From contig NW_006768806.1 in the NCBI RefSeq assembly GCF_000204055.1, positions 387,631-451,630 on the forward strand: a stretch of 64,000 nt of DNA. The letters run 5' to 3'. The notes beneath the pieces are model-generated. The model was given only the letters and a program-made list of their open reading frames with translations, did not search any database and was not told the DNA's origin. The DNA comes from Melampsora larici-populina 98AG31 (taxonomy: Eukaryota; Basidiomycota; Pucciniomycetes; Pucciniales; Melampsoraceae). Below, piece by piece: positions 1 to 12,525 of this stretch. The position numbers and the translations under genes were made by a program. Numbering within the stretch: the first letter of the stretch is position 1; every line of letters starts with the position of its first letter.

Positions 1-1346
1 GTCATCTGTTCGTAAAACGCCAGGATAAGCTAAGAACAGATCCTTCTGTCTATGCCATTGCGCTACTGTCGTGCGCCATTCGCTGGGGATCGGAGAGTTG
101 TTGTAAGTGTGTGCGTCGGCGTCTTTGGTCTTCGCTCTTGAGGTTTTTGTTGATACCATACTCATATCTTGGCGTAACCAAACGGGGTCGAAGATGGACA
201 GGGGAATATAGCGGCTCACGCTTGACATGACAGACGCCCAGTAAGTGGAAAGTGGGATGAGGATATGAGTTAGAGGGTTTCCGGAATCTATTTGGACCTT
301 CTTGGACTTTGTATCGGCCGCACTACTAACTACCGCCTTCCCGGTTTCCTTCTTCCCTTTAAACTCTAGCCACTCACGCCTATCCTGCACCAACGCATCA
401 TACTTTTCCCGATCTCTATTCATAAAAGCGGCTTCGATCTCTTTATCCATCCGCATGAGTATTCCGTCGGTAGCTGTCGTTACGACTGGTTCTACAATTT
501 CTGGTCCAATCCCCAACACATGTCAGTACTCATTCTTTCATCTCTTATGAGGCATTCCTTTCGGAGAAAACAAATTTCTGATTTTTTCCTTTCTGTCCCC
601 TTGCTCCCTAATGTTTCATTCATCTCTTTTTAGAGGCATTTCCATATGTGGAAGAATTGTGACACGGGGCGAAGTCCCTGATGGATGATGTGAAACGTAT
701 ATGGATAGAGTGGACAGGGGGTTACCCCTTGAGTGAGTTCTTCTCGCTTACCATTTGGTGTCACCAGGTTTTCCTCTATGACCACTCCCCCGATCACCCT
801 ATCGTTCCTCGGGTTCTCTTGCACCTTGTTTCCTTGCTCTCCTTCCCATATACCTTCATTCTCCTCATCTTCCTCCTCTTCATCTTTGCCTTCCAACACT
901 TCTTCTTTCCTAGCATCTTCGTTTTCCCTCACCTTCAACATTGCCTCTAATTGACGAACTCTTCTTTCTGCTTGCTCCTTCGCTTCTCTCTCTTCCACCA
1001 ACCTAGATTGCATTCCTGCCTCCTTTTCTTCTGCCAGCTTGAGTTGTTCTTGTTGTCGAGTTAACGGTTTGATGCGAATCGGGCCTACACTCTTTGCTTT
1101 GCCTTTTCCTTTACCTTTCTTCGGCAGTGGTGCTTGCTCTTCTTCACCTACTTTTTCTCCTCTACTATCGCCGCTTGCTCCTTGTTGATCTTGATTCCCA
1201 TCTTGATTTTGAATTGGATCTTGAGTCTGGGTTTGATTCCCTTGTTCCGTTTGCGTCTGAGTCTGATTCTCATCTGCTTGTTCTTCACTTGTATTCTCAT
1301 TTCTTAACTTTTTATCAATTTGATCTTGAAAACTTTCGCTATCCAT
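1..1346 (-). CDS. Gag-like hypothetical protein, 2 exons, truncated by window edge
   Basis: Exon 1 runs 1346-752 and exon 2 from 500 down to base 1, where the frame is still open. The intron 501-751 has a strong donor (G|GTAAGC), a TACTGAC branch site and a CAG acceptor, and the join keeps phase (G|AA). Exon 1 encodes a charged, Gln/Thr- and Glu/Lys-rich stretch with a KGKGKGKAK basic run (about residues 78-86) and a probable coiled coil (about residues 95-165). Exon 2 encodes at least 166 residues without a stop, including IDSGNPLTHILIPLSTYW. I recognise no catalytic domain. The composition and transposon-rich setting suggest the Gag of an LTR retrotransposon, but this is inference; a cellular coiled-coil protein is the alternative. 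Confidence 0.6.
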
Positions 1347-1513
1347 TTCTTCTTTTTTTTTCTATTTATTTATTTATGTCTGGATTTTCTTGTTGCTTTA
1401 TATCTTCTACTTTTGAACTGCTTGCGTTTTATGATTTCAAGAAAAAGGAGAAATGAGAATGAAATGATAATGTGCGACGGCTAGGAATCGTATCTTGAGG
1501 TGTTCGTCTAAGA

Positions 1514-1606
1514 GCTAGGAAGTGGTAATCTGCGGGTTAGGATTTTCCGCCCAAGTTTACCACTTCTTCCTAGCGGGTTCTGCTCCATGTCACGTGAGTG
1601 ACATGG
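1514..1606. repeat. Two hairpins upstream of the Gag-like gene
   Basis: GCTAGGAAGTGGTAA (1514-1528) pairs with the near-complement at 1557-1574 (one extra base). Then CCATGTCAC (1585-1593) pairs perfectly with GTGACATGG (1598-1606) around a 4-nt loop. They lie 170-260 bp upstream of the Gag-like start, where a leader or LTR would be expected. No LTR partner is visible in the window, so a terminal-repeat role is unproven. Confidence 0.5.
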
Positions 1607-3471
1607 GGCTACTACTCTTCTGTCACACTCAACCGGCTTCGATGGAAAATTTCCACACGTCGTGCCTTTGGTGTGAAGATGTCATGTAAGACTAAAGGAC
1701 TTTTGACTGATAAGTTATAACACGGAGACCAATTCCCTCGCACCTGATGTCGACTGATGGATGAATCATCGTATCGGCCGAATATTCGGGGCAGCGAGTG
1801 GTCACCGTAGCCCATCCTTTTTCAACATTGGACATCCCTCGTCACTTACTCCCATAGGTCCAACCCATTTACACAGTCTTTGCACCAATGATTGCAAAGA
1901 AGTTTAGTCATGATGTCCCACCACGCTGGTTATGCTCACCCGCTGTGAAAAGGGATTAAAAGAAAGAGTTTTTTTTCTCCATGATCTTCTCAATAATCTG
2001 TAAATGATATGAGCCAATGGTCAAGATGAGAGCTCGTGTGAAAAGCTTGAGAGCTTCTTACCTTGCAGGTTGTATCTCAGCCATTGCACGCTTGAGTGTT
2101 GCCAATTGGGCTCCAGAAAATTCAAGGCTGTTGTTCTTCCTATGCTTCAACATTGTTTTCTGTGAGCAAAACTGAAATGAAGAAGAGTAGAGACTGAGCA
2201 TACTCATGTTGCTGTTATATTTTGTTTGGGGGTAAATCAAAGTATCACTAAACAGATCCATGTACTATAATCAGCCAATAGCTCTGCAGCTTAACCCAAT
2301 AGTCACAACACTTACATTGCTCAATAATCAAGAGGTAAGAAGATCTTGTTCCTTTCTACCTTGTTCAGAAAATTCTCCTCGGCCATCAAGTGATTCAGCT
2401 CATGAGATCAAATCAGAAGATTTGGTTGACCTAACAAAGGTTCTAGAAAGTAGGAAATTCCAGTGCGTTGAACGCCATGATATCTGTATCAGTCATCAGC
2501 AGCTATATGGCCCCAAGACAGTCATACAAATGAAGGCACCTAAAACAAGAACCAGATCAAAGATCACTACAGATTTCTTTATCTATGAAAAGAATCCAAT
2601 TCATCTCATATATTGTCATTCAAAGTGTTCCCTTGAATGTTGGGTGTGTAAGGAGAGCAGAGAAAGCCTTAACTATGACCTGGAAGCTTCAAGATTCTTG
2701 TAGGGACTTTGATTGTCTGCATCTTGACTGCCACATCAATTCATGTACGTAAGAATTTTACCATAACCATGATGTGTTTTTGTGAATTGAAGAATTTCTG
2801 TGAGTCAAGAAAGCATTTGGCTGTCAGGTAATGTTCTGTCTCCATTCGTGTAGTTTGAAAGTAAAAAATAGAAAACCTGCATATCTGTTCATCATGCATG
2901 TTGTTCGTGCTTTCCATCTTCTCCTACATCTTATCTCGACTTGAGCTCTAACTTTGGAACTGGCCACTCAGTCCTGCACAACATGGGATAAGGAACATTA
3001 CAGTCGTAAGTATGCAAAAGCTGCATAGATTTGCTGAATGGCTAATCCTCAGCTTCCTACCACTGCCATGTTGTGCTTCAATCATGAAAGTTTCTGGCTT
3101 CCAAAAGCAATGATAGTAAACCATACATATCATTACCCTTATTTCTCTTATTTCTCTTATTTCTTGGCATGAAATATGATTTGATGCTCTTACGTCGTTC
3201 AAGGATCATGTGCAGGATGATGTGCATCGGAAGCTTTCTGACAACCTCGATCAGATCAGTGGAAGTTTTTTTGATGTTGTAGATACAGTCATGCGAGTCT
3301 GTGAAGAGGCACACTGGTGTTTGAAGAGTGAGTTTGTTGCCATTTGACATTTTCTTTTGTAGCATACATACAGCTTTTTGGTCCAAAACACGCATATAAA
3401 GATAGTTTTGACCAATCGATAGTTTCATAACCTTCTCAACTTCATCCTCAACTTTATCAACTCAAACCAAT
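1607..3471. other. No convincing gene; weak ORF 2260-2703 (+)
   Basis: The longest frame is a 147-aa ORF at 2260-2703 on the plus strand with several Cys residues near its C-terminus but no recognisable motif, no partner exons and no codon pattern that persuades me. A minus-strand frame at 3428-3078 ends just upstream of the gene at 3472 and includes a tandem ttatttctc run at about 3137-3165. I treat both as chance frames. The interval also contains the promoter of the gene at 3472. Confidence 0.4.
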
Positions 3472-4997
3472 ATGTCCCTTTCAAGTAGAAGTGGTTTACG
3501 TCAAAAGTCATCAGCTTTACTACTCAATGGTTTATCAAGTAGTACTTCAGCATCCATCAATACCAAATCCATCATCCTCAATCAATCTCATGATCCAACT
3601 TCACCTAATCCTAACGTGACATCGGCTGCAAGGATTTCGATTTTAGAAGACGATCCATGTCCTTGGGAAGATGAAACAAATCCACTTAATCTCTCTTCTA
3701 ATCCGAATCAATCTATTTCGGATGGTTCATCTTCATCGCCTGCACCCTCGACTGGTGCTAATACCATTGATACACTGAAAATCATGGCTCAAAAACGAAT
3801 CACTACTTTTATTTACCTGAAAAAAGTTCATGAAGGCAAAGTTCATTGGTTTAACACGATCTTACTGACCAGAGCCGAGTTGGAGAAATCGTTTGATCAG
3901 CAGCGGATGCAGCGTCGGTCAGTCATCTTCTTTCTTCACTCCTTTAGATCTCAATCTCGGCCTCTTCATTGGAAAGAAGTGAAGCAGCACATGAAGGGCA
4001 TAAGTTGAAGTGTCACTGACTCTCTTTGATTTGGGAAAACAGGACCACGAGATTTGCAGTACTTGGAATGTCTTTATCATCTTTACTCGATATCATGACT
4101 TTTCATGACTTTCTCAAGGGTTTGATCAACCTCTTACTCGAGTACGAAACGATACCAGACGATAATTTCAAGCCCAAGATGGTACGCTCAGCGTTCCAAT
4201 CCATCACTAGATTTGATGTCTTCTCTCTCGGCCTGTCTCATTGCGATTTTGGTACTGACCCCTTTCGTTCGCTTCTTACTTCCACGCGTTTCTCGGTCGA
4301 TCCATTTTATAGAAAGGTATGTTCAGACAATCCAAAACTCCTCGAAAGTCAACCTCTGCACCCGATTACCCAATCACTCTACAAGAGTCTGGGGAATCCT
4401 CGTATCTCTTCGCACCCAATATAGTAAGTCCCAATTCCTCCACTTGTCAAATACATCTCGAGCAATTTGAAGTCGAAAGCTGATCACCTCGACTTTGAAT
4501 ATCAGCCATTCGACTTGGATTACTTTGAAGTCTGGATCACTCTTTGTGACATAATCGTAGAAATCTATCAAAAGATTGTTGCTTTTATTAGTAACGCATC
4601 TGCTACCAGTCCTCAAACGTTAAACGCTCCGACTTTCAATAGTGCTGGTACTTCAATTCCTACCAATAGGCCTATGGCAGCTTCGGGGGGTGGTGGCTTA
4701 GCGTCTCAGACTACATTACAGGGTAATCTTAGCCAACAATCTATCGACATGATCAATAAAGTTGATGGAAAATTAAAGGTACGAGCAATCCATAAACTCA
4801 TCCGAAAACCTCTTTGTGGTCCCTCGAGTAACTAGGACGTGATGGTTTATTGATGATGACCATGATCTGATTAATAGAAACTCGTGGTGGTGGTCACAAA
4901 AGAGATTGACACAATCGCTCGCGCAGCGATACGTGAAGAATTAGCTCAACTAGATCCAATGTTGGCTGCAATGGGTGCCGGACCATGGGATTCATGA
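3472..4997 (+). CDS. Conserved fungal protein of unknown function, 5 exons, 362 aa
   Basis: Exons are 3472-3917, 4043-4181, 4313-4423, 4506-4778 and 4878-4997; every junction has GT..AG ends and keeps frame, and the protein ends PWDS-stop. The first ~100 residues are Ser/Thr/Asn-rich and probably disordered. The conserved-looking part starts with AQKRITTFIYLKKVHEGKVH and continues with LGMSLSSLLDIMTFHDFL and a C-terminal region containing FDLDYFEVWITLCDIIVEIY. A low-complexity Ser/Gly/Thr linker (about residues 265-300) precedes the last block. The pattern is familiar from uncharacterised fungal proteins, but I cannot name a family or function. No signal peptide or membrane segment is evident. 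It stands alone, convergent with the importin gene downstream. Confidence 0.88.
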
Positions 4998-5794
4998 ATT
5001 TGTAATAACATTATCAATAAGTTCTGTAAGTCTTTCGATCAACTTTGGACCTAATCATGATAGTCAATTTTACCGATTAGCAAGAACTCTTCTTAACATA
5101 CCTCGGTCTGTTTCAGTGCGTCCAACTAGGATGACTCTCATCTTTTCTAGCATATAAATGATAACTCCACTGGAAAGAACCTTCTTTTTTGTTGTAATAC
5201 TAACTTGCAATGTGACATTTAGATTTCTCTTCCTTTTTTTCGACCATCAGGCTGTTTTTTTGTTTAAATGTGGCTTCTTTTTTCGTGGATTCATTGTTTA
5301 CTTTTAACTCTTTTAAACATTCTTAGTTTCAGTACATAAGAAGATTTACATTAACACTGAAATATCTTGTCCAGTTATCTTTCTTTCTTACCTAGCATTT
5401 TTCGTTTTTCTTTATTTCATAAAAATCAAATCTCCTTTGTGTTTCAAGGGCATAGTGCTTTTACTTGAGCTTTCAAAGAGTCTTGCTCAAGGTGAGAACA
5501 GATCATTTCAAATTTTCCGGGTCTTTCATTTCAGTGGGGAAGAGATCCATCAATTTGACTAGAAGCCGATTAGGAAACCCAACGAGAGCTTATAATGAAT
5601 AATTCCCAAATGTGACATCACACATTTGAACATTCTCTAGCAGGCGTGGCAAATCAGATGATAGCTTGGATGCTCAAAAATCAATTGTATTAAACCCGTC
5701 CATAGTCATGAAATTCAAAGGATTTGTAATATCTGTATGTATAAGTTGAGAAACAAAAAATGGATGATGAGGACTAAAAAGACAGATTTTCTGA
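4998..5794. other. Convergent 3' region, no gene seen
   Basis: AT-rich spacer between two genes that converge here (stops at 4997 and 5795). It contains T-rich tracts of the kind found at fungal 3' ends. No open frame with splice support and no repeat was found. Confidence 0.6.
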
Positions 5795-8700
5795 TTAACC
5801 CTTCAAAGTACCTGAAAGTCTTTGACGTAAATCATCTAGTAGTATAACATCTACTTGATTCAAAGCTGTAGCTAACTCTTCTCCACCTTGATTGAGTTGT
5901 TGGGAGATGATTTGAACTAAAGTTTGAGACTTTACCGGGTCATTGGCTCGTAACTATTATCATCAAATCATTGGAAATGTCAATAGGAAAGCAAGAACAT
6001 GGTGAGTTTCACTGTGTAGTGACAAAGAGTAAATTTAATTGACACATACTTTTAATAAACGAGTTCCTTCCTGTGCAGATTTGATATACTCAAATTCATC
6101 CGGTTCTATTTGTTCATAAGTATAATGGTAGGTTCGAGTGCTACAGACGAAGAGTTTGTTGGTAAGATACAATGACTTGTCATGGTGGAACAGATCATCA
6201 TCAACTCACTGCTCTTCAAATATTTCGTCTCCTTCGGCTAAAACTCCTGACCAAGTCGACACAAATGATTCTAGATTTGATAACAAGACCGGGTTGGGAG
6301 TAGAAGCGAGGTAGGCTAAAGCTGAAGCCAATAGTTTTCGATCTTGAGCTTCTCCAATGTGATCTATCTAGTAAGTGAAGTCAATGGAAGTAATCAGTAT
6401 CGATGATCTTATTTACGTCGCGGTACACGTCTTTATCTATGGGGTACAACCTACTTTTTCGAGACAGGCTTGACAAAAGCTCTGCAATAAAGCTGATGGG
6501 GTAACACCTTGAAGCTGACTAGCTGAATGTGCGAGTCCATCATAAAATGCTTGGACATTCGTGATGATTATTCGACAGGTCACCAATATGTACTTGACAG
6601 TCAAAGATGAGAGTTGCTGGGAAACGAATGTTAGATATGAGATCAGCAAAATTGTTCAGCATATATTGCTCTGGATTGTGTAAGAGGGCTATGCTTACAT
6701 CTTCCTTCATGCAGGCCTGAAGCAATATCTCAAAACATCCTGACCCTTCTAGCCAAGGTTTCCACTGAGCGATAGGATAGCATTGTATCAGGTAGGTTAT
6801 CACGTTCAAAATTTCCTTGATCGGTGATAATCCGGCTGACATCTGAAGAAGCTCAGACAGCGTCACTGCTAAAGCCGAACCACATGTATCGACTAAAAGC
6901 GGAGCCTCCAGGAAGATGTATGACTGCAAAATCTTCAGTACAATAGCCAGTGAATCGTTCGCATCCCTTGCTAACCCGATCAGTCTGGGCAACAAGTTGG
7001 ATAGTTGAGGAGTAAGCGACGTGGCTTGACGTAGGGTAGTCAACCATAGAATCATGCCATCTTCTTGAAGGTACACCGAGGCCTGATTGTCGGGATTGAT
7101 GGAATATTCAACGAGGACACAAATCATGTCATGATGACTGTGCGAATCGCTCTCCAACGCCTATAGAGACCAATCAGGAAGATAACGTAAGACCATGGGA
7201 TTGCAATTATAGATGAAGCACTTGCCTCGACAAGTGTTGCCATCGTTACTAAGATCGCATTATGTAGATGACTAGCCGAGTTCGACCTACTGGGACTCTC
7301 TCCGACTTGCTGCCAGAGTCCGGTCATCTGGTTTGTAAGCTGAGCTGCATAAGGGCAAATCTAGAAGGAGGGAAGCACAATGATCAGATGAAGGACAGCG
7401 TGTAAGGAGTTGCAGAAGATGATGAGAAGAACGTACAGATGATCCTGCTTTTTCAATCACCAGGCCCAAAGTTTCCGTCAAGACTTTTTGACTGTCTAGA
7501 TTTTCCACCAACGTAAACAATGTGGATATCTGGCCTATGTAATTACCCAGGTAGGTCAGAATGGGATGAACACCTTGCGAAGGTGACTCCCAATTTGCTG
7601 TCAGTTTTAAAGAGCGACATGCCGCAAGTTTCGTAGCAATATCGTTATTTGGGTTTTCCAAAAGGCAATTGATTCCAAGATATATGCCACTTTGCGTATC
7701 AAGATCTACTTCTTCTTTCGCGAATTGCCCGAGCTGTGGGTAGCAATAAGTGAGTATTGCGATCTTCGCACAAGGCTTGAGAGACTCACAACCCATGCAA
7801 TTCTTCGGCGAAGCACTCGTCCGCTGCAGAACAACATTAAACATCAGCTAGCCGAATCTACATGTAGAAAGTTTTTGAAGTTACGTACTCTGAGTCAGTC
7901 AAGCAAAGCAAAGGGATGAATCGCTCTTTGATCCATTGCACAGAACTACAAGTCGACCCGGGAGACAAAAGCTTCGTTGCGGATAGCCCAATTGCCAAAT
8001 ATATAGCCTCCATTTGTAAAACAGATTTCAAATTACTAGGATCTATCAAGCGGAGGAGACGAAAGAAAGTTAGTGACCCCTCTCATTTCCCATTTGTACT
8101 TAGCGCGCTTGAAAATATGTGGATAATGAGCTCACCTAGAAAAGACTCATCGCAAGGAGAGGTAAGATTCAGTGCACCGCGCATCTCAAAAACCTTGATA
8201 ACTGTGACATACCCAATGCTTGAAGTTCAGCGTATAGCCGAAGGATGATCCCCACGAGTTCTTGAGGATAGATCATCAGGAGACGAGATAAGAGATTAGC
8301 TGAGGTACTTCGAATATCAAAAGTGACATTGTCCATTAAAGCAATCTCTTCATTATCGTAACTCTCTGGATCCTCGGCCCAAAATTCAAGGGAATGCTTT
8401 CGAAGCGGTAAAAGTCGAGTGAGGACAATTTGAGCCAACTCCATAGCTGGAGTGGCGCTTATTGGAATTGACGGTGAGACAATGCTCGCTATCTGGGTCA
8501 TAATCTGAAGTGATTGGATCAATAGCCTTTCGGGCAAGACCGCCAGGTACCCTGGCGTAGATTCGTCTATACATGTACATTCGGGTGTATAAAGTAATCA
8601 GAATACATCCTCAACAGAGTTAATCTTTCAGACACGATAGGGGAGACAATAAGTAGGTCATTGAAGTATCCGAAGAAACATACCATCTATTGTATCGGCG

Positions 8701-9937
8701 TTCATACCCCCCTCTTCTATAATTTTCCAAATCGCTTGCATGAGACATTCACGAATGGCCATGATGTTGAGAAGTTGTGAATCTTGATCAAAGATCTTGA
8801 TAAAGATTTTGCCATACTTGAATACATGCTTGTTAAGAAGGTTGAAAAAAGATTCGATCGAAGTGGCGGTCGATTTTTTTGATAGGGTGATTTTGTGTAG
8901 TGATACCAATTCAACAGTTTTTTTCCGTATGGCGAGAATATATGCAAGCTGGTCAATAGATTGACGAACAAAATTCTACAAAGGATCCAAGCGTTCATCG
9001 AACCCATCAAGCTTATGAGTTTTCAATACAGTCGTGATGAAATGTGTTTTCGTATGGCGCACCGTAGGAAGCTCTTCCTTATGCGGCTCTCTCCAAGAAT
9101 AAGTGGCGAGTTGTCCCAAGATTTTAAGACAAACTCTCGAAAGTTCGATCGAGTTTTGAGAATGAAATAGCACAGATAGGTTGAGAGTGGTTTGCTGAGA
9201 GATAGAAGTAGTCCAACTAGATAGCACTGAGGAATAAACATCGTAGATAGCTATAAAATGATTCTGTGTCACCTGGTTAAACCGTTAAGGACTTTTGTCA
9301 ATGGTATGATTTTTTTTGCAACATTTAAAGAAGTAAAAACACTGACTTCACGAAGAAGAAGCTGACCTCGCATGGACCGGTTTGTGATCATGTTTTGAAT
9401 GATTTGGTAAACTGCACCTAAACATCCGTTCAAGATACAGAAATTTGTTGGATCATTCGACCAAGACGCATTGGTGAAAACGTTTCCAATATGAAGCATC
9501 AAAACTTCGAAAAGGTTGGATAAATTAGAGTCAAAGTTCCATTTTCCAATCTTGCCCACACTTAAAGCGATTTGTTTTCGAAGTACTGAATCACTCTCGC
9601 CTTTGGCCAGAATCTCATCGACCAATGTTCGTCCCAAGTCGATTTTCTCTTGAGGTTGTAATTGGTTTGGACTAATCTTACGATACCAACTGTCGATTCC
9701 ATTTCTGATCATGATCGCTGCTTGAGTCCTCAGTTCATTCTTGAATTGATAAGAAGGGTCGATCAGAATCTGTATCAAGTAAGGTAAAATCTGTGGGTTT
9801 TTTCCATTTCGGGACACGAAATCGTATGACTCTTTTGGATTGGAAAGTGCAGCTTCGAGTTGTTGAAGAGGTGAATTGAGGTTTTCTTCCATGGCGTTGT
9901 GTTCTTCAACCTTGCAAGTCTTGACAGGATGGCTCAT
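5795..9937 (-). CDS. Importin-11/Kap120-like karyopherin beta, 13 exons
   Basis: Nuclear transport receptor built of HEAT repeats with an N-terminal Ran-binding importin domain. Exons (5' to 3'): 9937-9347, 9272-9030, 8975-8684, 8551-8213, 8042-7889, 7823-7790, 7733-7437, 7360-7226, 7160-6699, 6616-6455, 6367-6210, 6140-6050, 5953-5795; the frame holds throughout and gives about 1038 aa (1023 from the second Met, at 9892), close to the family's usual ~1000. Diagnostic blocks are VYLQEDGMILWLTTL, EFWAEDPESY, VLRRRIAWVLGQF and the C-terminal DDLRQRLSGTLKG, which match the order seen in importin-11. The second Met may be the true start because the importin domain follows directly (LQQLEAALS). 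Two introns are unusual: 7225-7161 begins with GC (AG|GCAAGT), and 9029-8976 is only 54 nt and ends on an otherwise in-frame TAG. If that short intron is not spliced the gene is broken. Confidence 0.9.
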
Positions 9938-10230
9938 TAGCGCAGTGGCCCGTGAGGCTATCTACCACCCGGCCTTGAGTCAACGGGGCTGGCCTGCTTC
10001 CGGGTCCAGAAGACTCGAAGCGCTGTGGAAGCGGAGAGCCGGCTCTCATTTGAGAGTCGAGAGCCAGCCACATTGGAATTAATTATTTTTAATACCTTTC
10101 CCACGTCCGAATGCATCAACCTGTCCAAACGCATTCGGCCACCTAGATACCCGTCCACTAACCCCTTTCTCACCATTCCGCCCCCTCTGTACGCCCCCTC
10201 TGTATACTCCTATTTCCCTCCGATTCAAAG
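9938..10230. other. Importin upstream region joined to the KDZ 5' flank
   Basis: This stretch was contiguous with position 20685 before the mariner-type element inserted, so it holds the importin promoter and probably the 5' part of the KDZ transposon. It contains a short inverted repeat (agagccggctct, about 10034-10045). I could not find KDZ terminal inverted repeats. Confidence 0.35.
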
Positions 10231-10232
10231 TA

Positions 10233-10349
10233 CAGTAGATTTCAAAATGAATGAAATCCAAGAATTCAAAAAATCGGAACCCGGTCCGTGCGCGGCGCAG
10301 CAAGTGGCCAAACCAAACTGGCCGGCCTGTCAACAAACCAACCTCGAAC
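10233..10349 (+). repeat. Left 117-bp TIR of the mariner-type element
   Basis: Identical by eye to the reverse complement of 20566-20682; identity stops abruptly after CCTCGAAC. At 117 bp it is longer than the short TIRs of classical mariner. Preceded by the TA target duplication. Confidence 0.95.
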
Positions 10350-10678
10350 GACCCCTTTCCCACTGCGACTCGGACTAACCTGCAGATCCTCACTAACCTT
10401 CAAGAACCTCGACAATTTGCATTTTACGACATTTCCCTTTCCAGATGGAAATGGCGATGTCCTTGGGTGGCCATCACGCCCTCCTATTCGATTCCGGGGA
10501 CCATCTCATCGGTCGTCTGCTCCCAGGTTCTGGCTATTTAACTCCGTCCTCCATTGATCAGATCGTCTACGCGCCCTCCATCGATCAGTTCATCTATCCC
10601 CCTTCCATCCAACAGTTCACCTTTTGGTTATTTTCACTGGCCCCAAAATTTGATTTATCCTTAAATCTAGTTGAAAAG

Positions 10679-12467
10679 ATGTCTAAAACTCCTTCTCGTA
10701 ATTCCAAGTCTAACAATGGTCATCCGTCTCAAAATTCGGTTCATTCCGACACGTCAGTTGGTTTCATGTAGTCGTTAGGTGTCCAAAATTTAATTGATGG
10801 AGGGTTGCTTTGTAGGGTCCAACCGCTCCGATTGGAAGATGTTCTTGATCCAAACACCGACGATCTCACATCCGGAATAGGATCGCGAGATTCCTCCGTG
10901 GTGTTTGATTTCCGGCATGAAACTCCAGAAAAAAACCGTGGTAAGCAACCTCCCCTATTTGGTCCTTTGTCCTTTCGTTACGCTGACATGTCTACTTTGA
11001 CAGCACCATCCAACGGCAAGGTTGTACCTGGTAAGTGATGTCACTCGGAGTCATCATATGAGACCATGATGCTGACTCGCCTTTCTAGCTGGTGTGGCTG
11101 AAGTTGTTGGCCCTAAGTTTGGTGATCTCACGGTCACGTTTGTTTTGTACACGCCCGAAGCTTCAACTGGCCCGGTTAAGGCCAACTACAAGCCAAAATG
11201 GATCCAACATAAGTTCCCCGTGACGAAGCAACAATTCGATCTTGCGAATGGTTCCTTTGACGCTTTGAAAGCCCAACTTTTCACCATCGCCGACAAAATC
11301 CGCAACAACACCGCAGGTGGCATGAGTGCCTTATTCAAAACGGCCGATGCGAACAAACAACTCTCCGTTGGTGTATACGTTTTCAGCCACTCTACGTATG
11401 GCAAGGGGAAGGGTTGTGTCGTGACTTGCGACGATCAAGTGACGGCGTTTTTCAAAGCCGTCGGTGACACCCCGTGCCACGATGCGGGAATCATCTTGTC
11501 AATGGAGCATCCAGGAAAAGCAGCTCAACAAGTCGCTGGGGTAAGTTGTGCTTATCATGTCTTGGCCAGGCTTTTACTGACACACGGGTGGGCTATTACA
11601 TTAGGAACGTTCCCTGGCCCATGCGGTATTGACAGCGACTAACTCTGTCAAAGAAGGGCGCGCGACTGGACACGACGAGCTGGCCCATTCCAATCCGACC
11701 TCCAAGCCCAAGGTCGCACTCACCGACTTGATCCGTCATCACGAGATGAATGGGAACAACTCCGGCGAGGGATACCGTGTGGTCAACAAGGAGAATTCCT
11801 TGTTGATCATGGACTTATCCTTCGAGCACATGATTGAGTGGGCCAAATTATTGGTCAGTTCCTCCTTAGATTGAATTTCTTTCATTTTTTTGATCGTCTC
11901 ATTGACCTTTTGGTTTACCTGCAGGCCAAGGGTACGGCAGGCGTCACTCTGGACCACCCCCCCGAAAAGGTTGAAGGCTTCAAGTGGCGATCGATCAAGC
12001 GGGGTCTCAGCATTACCACCCCTGTCTTTGCAGGCAAGCGAGCCAGGACTGCCACCTCCGAGCCACCTGTCACCTGGGGTTATGCTCAGATGCAGGGGAT
12101 GCATCACCACGTCGATCTCGTCGAAGCCCAAAGATTAGCTAACTTTTCGACCATTGACGACTTCATCCATTTCGCTGGTGTTCCATTGATAGAGGTTGAT
12201 CAACTCAATGAAACCTTTGAGGAGAATGGCATTCAGAGCTTTTACCGTTTCCTCTTTCCGGAATCTTTCAACGCGCGCGATATGGAGCGTTGGGGCATTC
12301 GATTTGGCACTGGCCTAATCTTGATGGAAAGTGCCCGTCGCTTCTACCGCTTCCTCGTCAAGGAAGAAGAAGCGAAGCTCCGCAAGATGCCCGTGGTCAT
12401 TTCTGACACTGACACGGATGATGATCCAAAGTGTGAGGTCAAAGTCATGCCTGCAAAGAGAAAATAA
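10679..12467 (+). CDS. Passenger protein of the mariner-type element, 6 exons, 489 aa
   Basis: Exons 10679-10752, 10816-10940, 11004-11030, 11089-11540, 11605-11853 and 11925-12467 join in frame with consensus splice sites, including a 27-nt exon. The start at 10679 (MSKTPSRNSKSN) gives a Ser/Asn-rich N-terminus; an ATG-initiated frame also runs in from 10445. The middle segment has VVGPKFGDLTVTFVLYTPEA. The C-terminal part (about residues 370-450) has a helical pattern ending RWGIRFGTGLILMESARRF that resembles a SAM-type fold (inference only). An acidic DTDTDDD stretch and a basic tail (PAKRK) follow. I see no nuclease, helicase or known DNA-binding signature. Its position between intact TIRs and opposite the transposase suggests it travels with the element, perhaps as a transposition cofactor. 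The MULE inserted 58 bp after its stop codon. Confidence 0.82.
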
Positions 12468-12525
12468 GTAAGTTGTCACTTGTTCTCCAAATCACCCAAA
12501 TGAAAATTCTAATCACCTATATTAT

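Noticed and set aside
3078..3428. Minus-strand ORF divergent from the gene at 3472
   Set aside because: It contains a simple-repeat stretch, has no motif or splice partner and occupies the neighbouring promoter.
9940..10080. tRNA gene near the importin start
   Set aside because: GC-rich stem-forming sequence caught attention, but there is no cloverleaf and no A/B box.
10251..10541. Overlapping frames across the left TIR
   Set aside because: The same frames appear at the right TIR; they follow from the repeat sequence rather than from coding constraint.
11186..11404. Minus-strand ORF opposite exon 4 of the passenger gene
   Set aside because: Shadow of a well-supported spliced gene on the plus strand.
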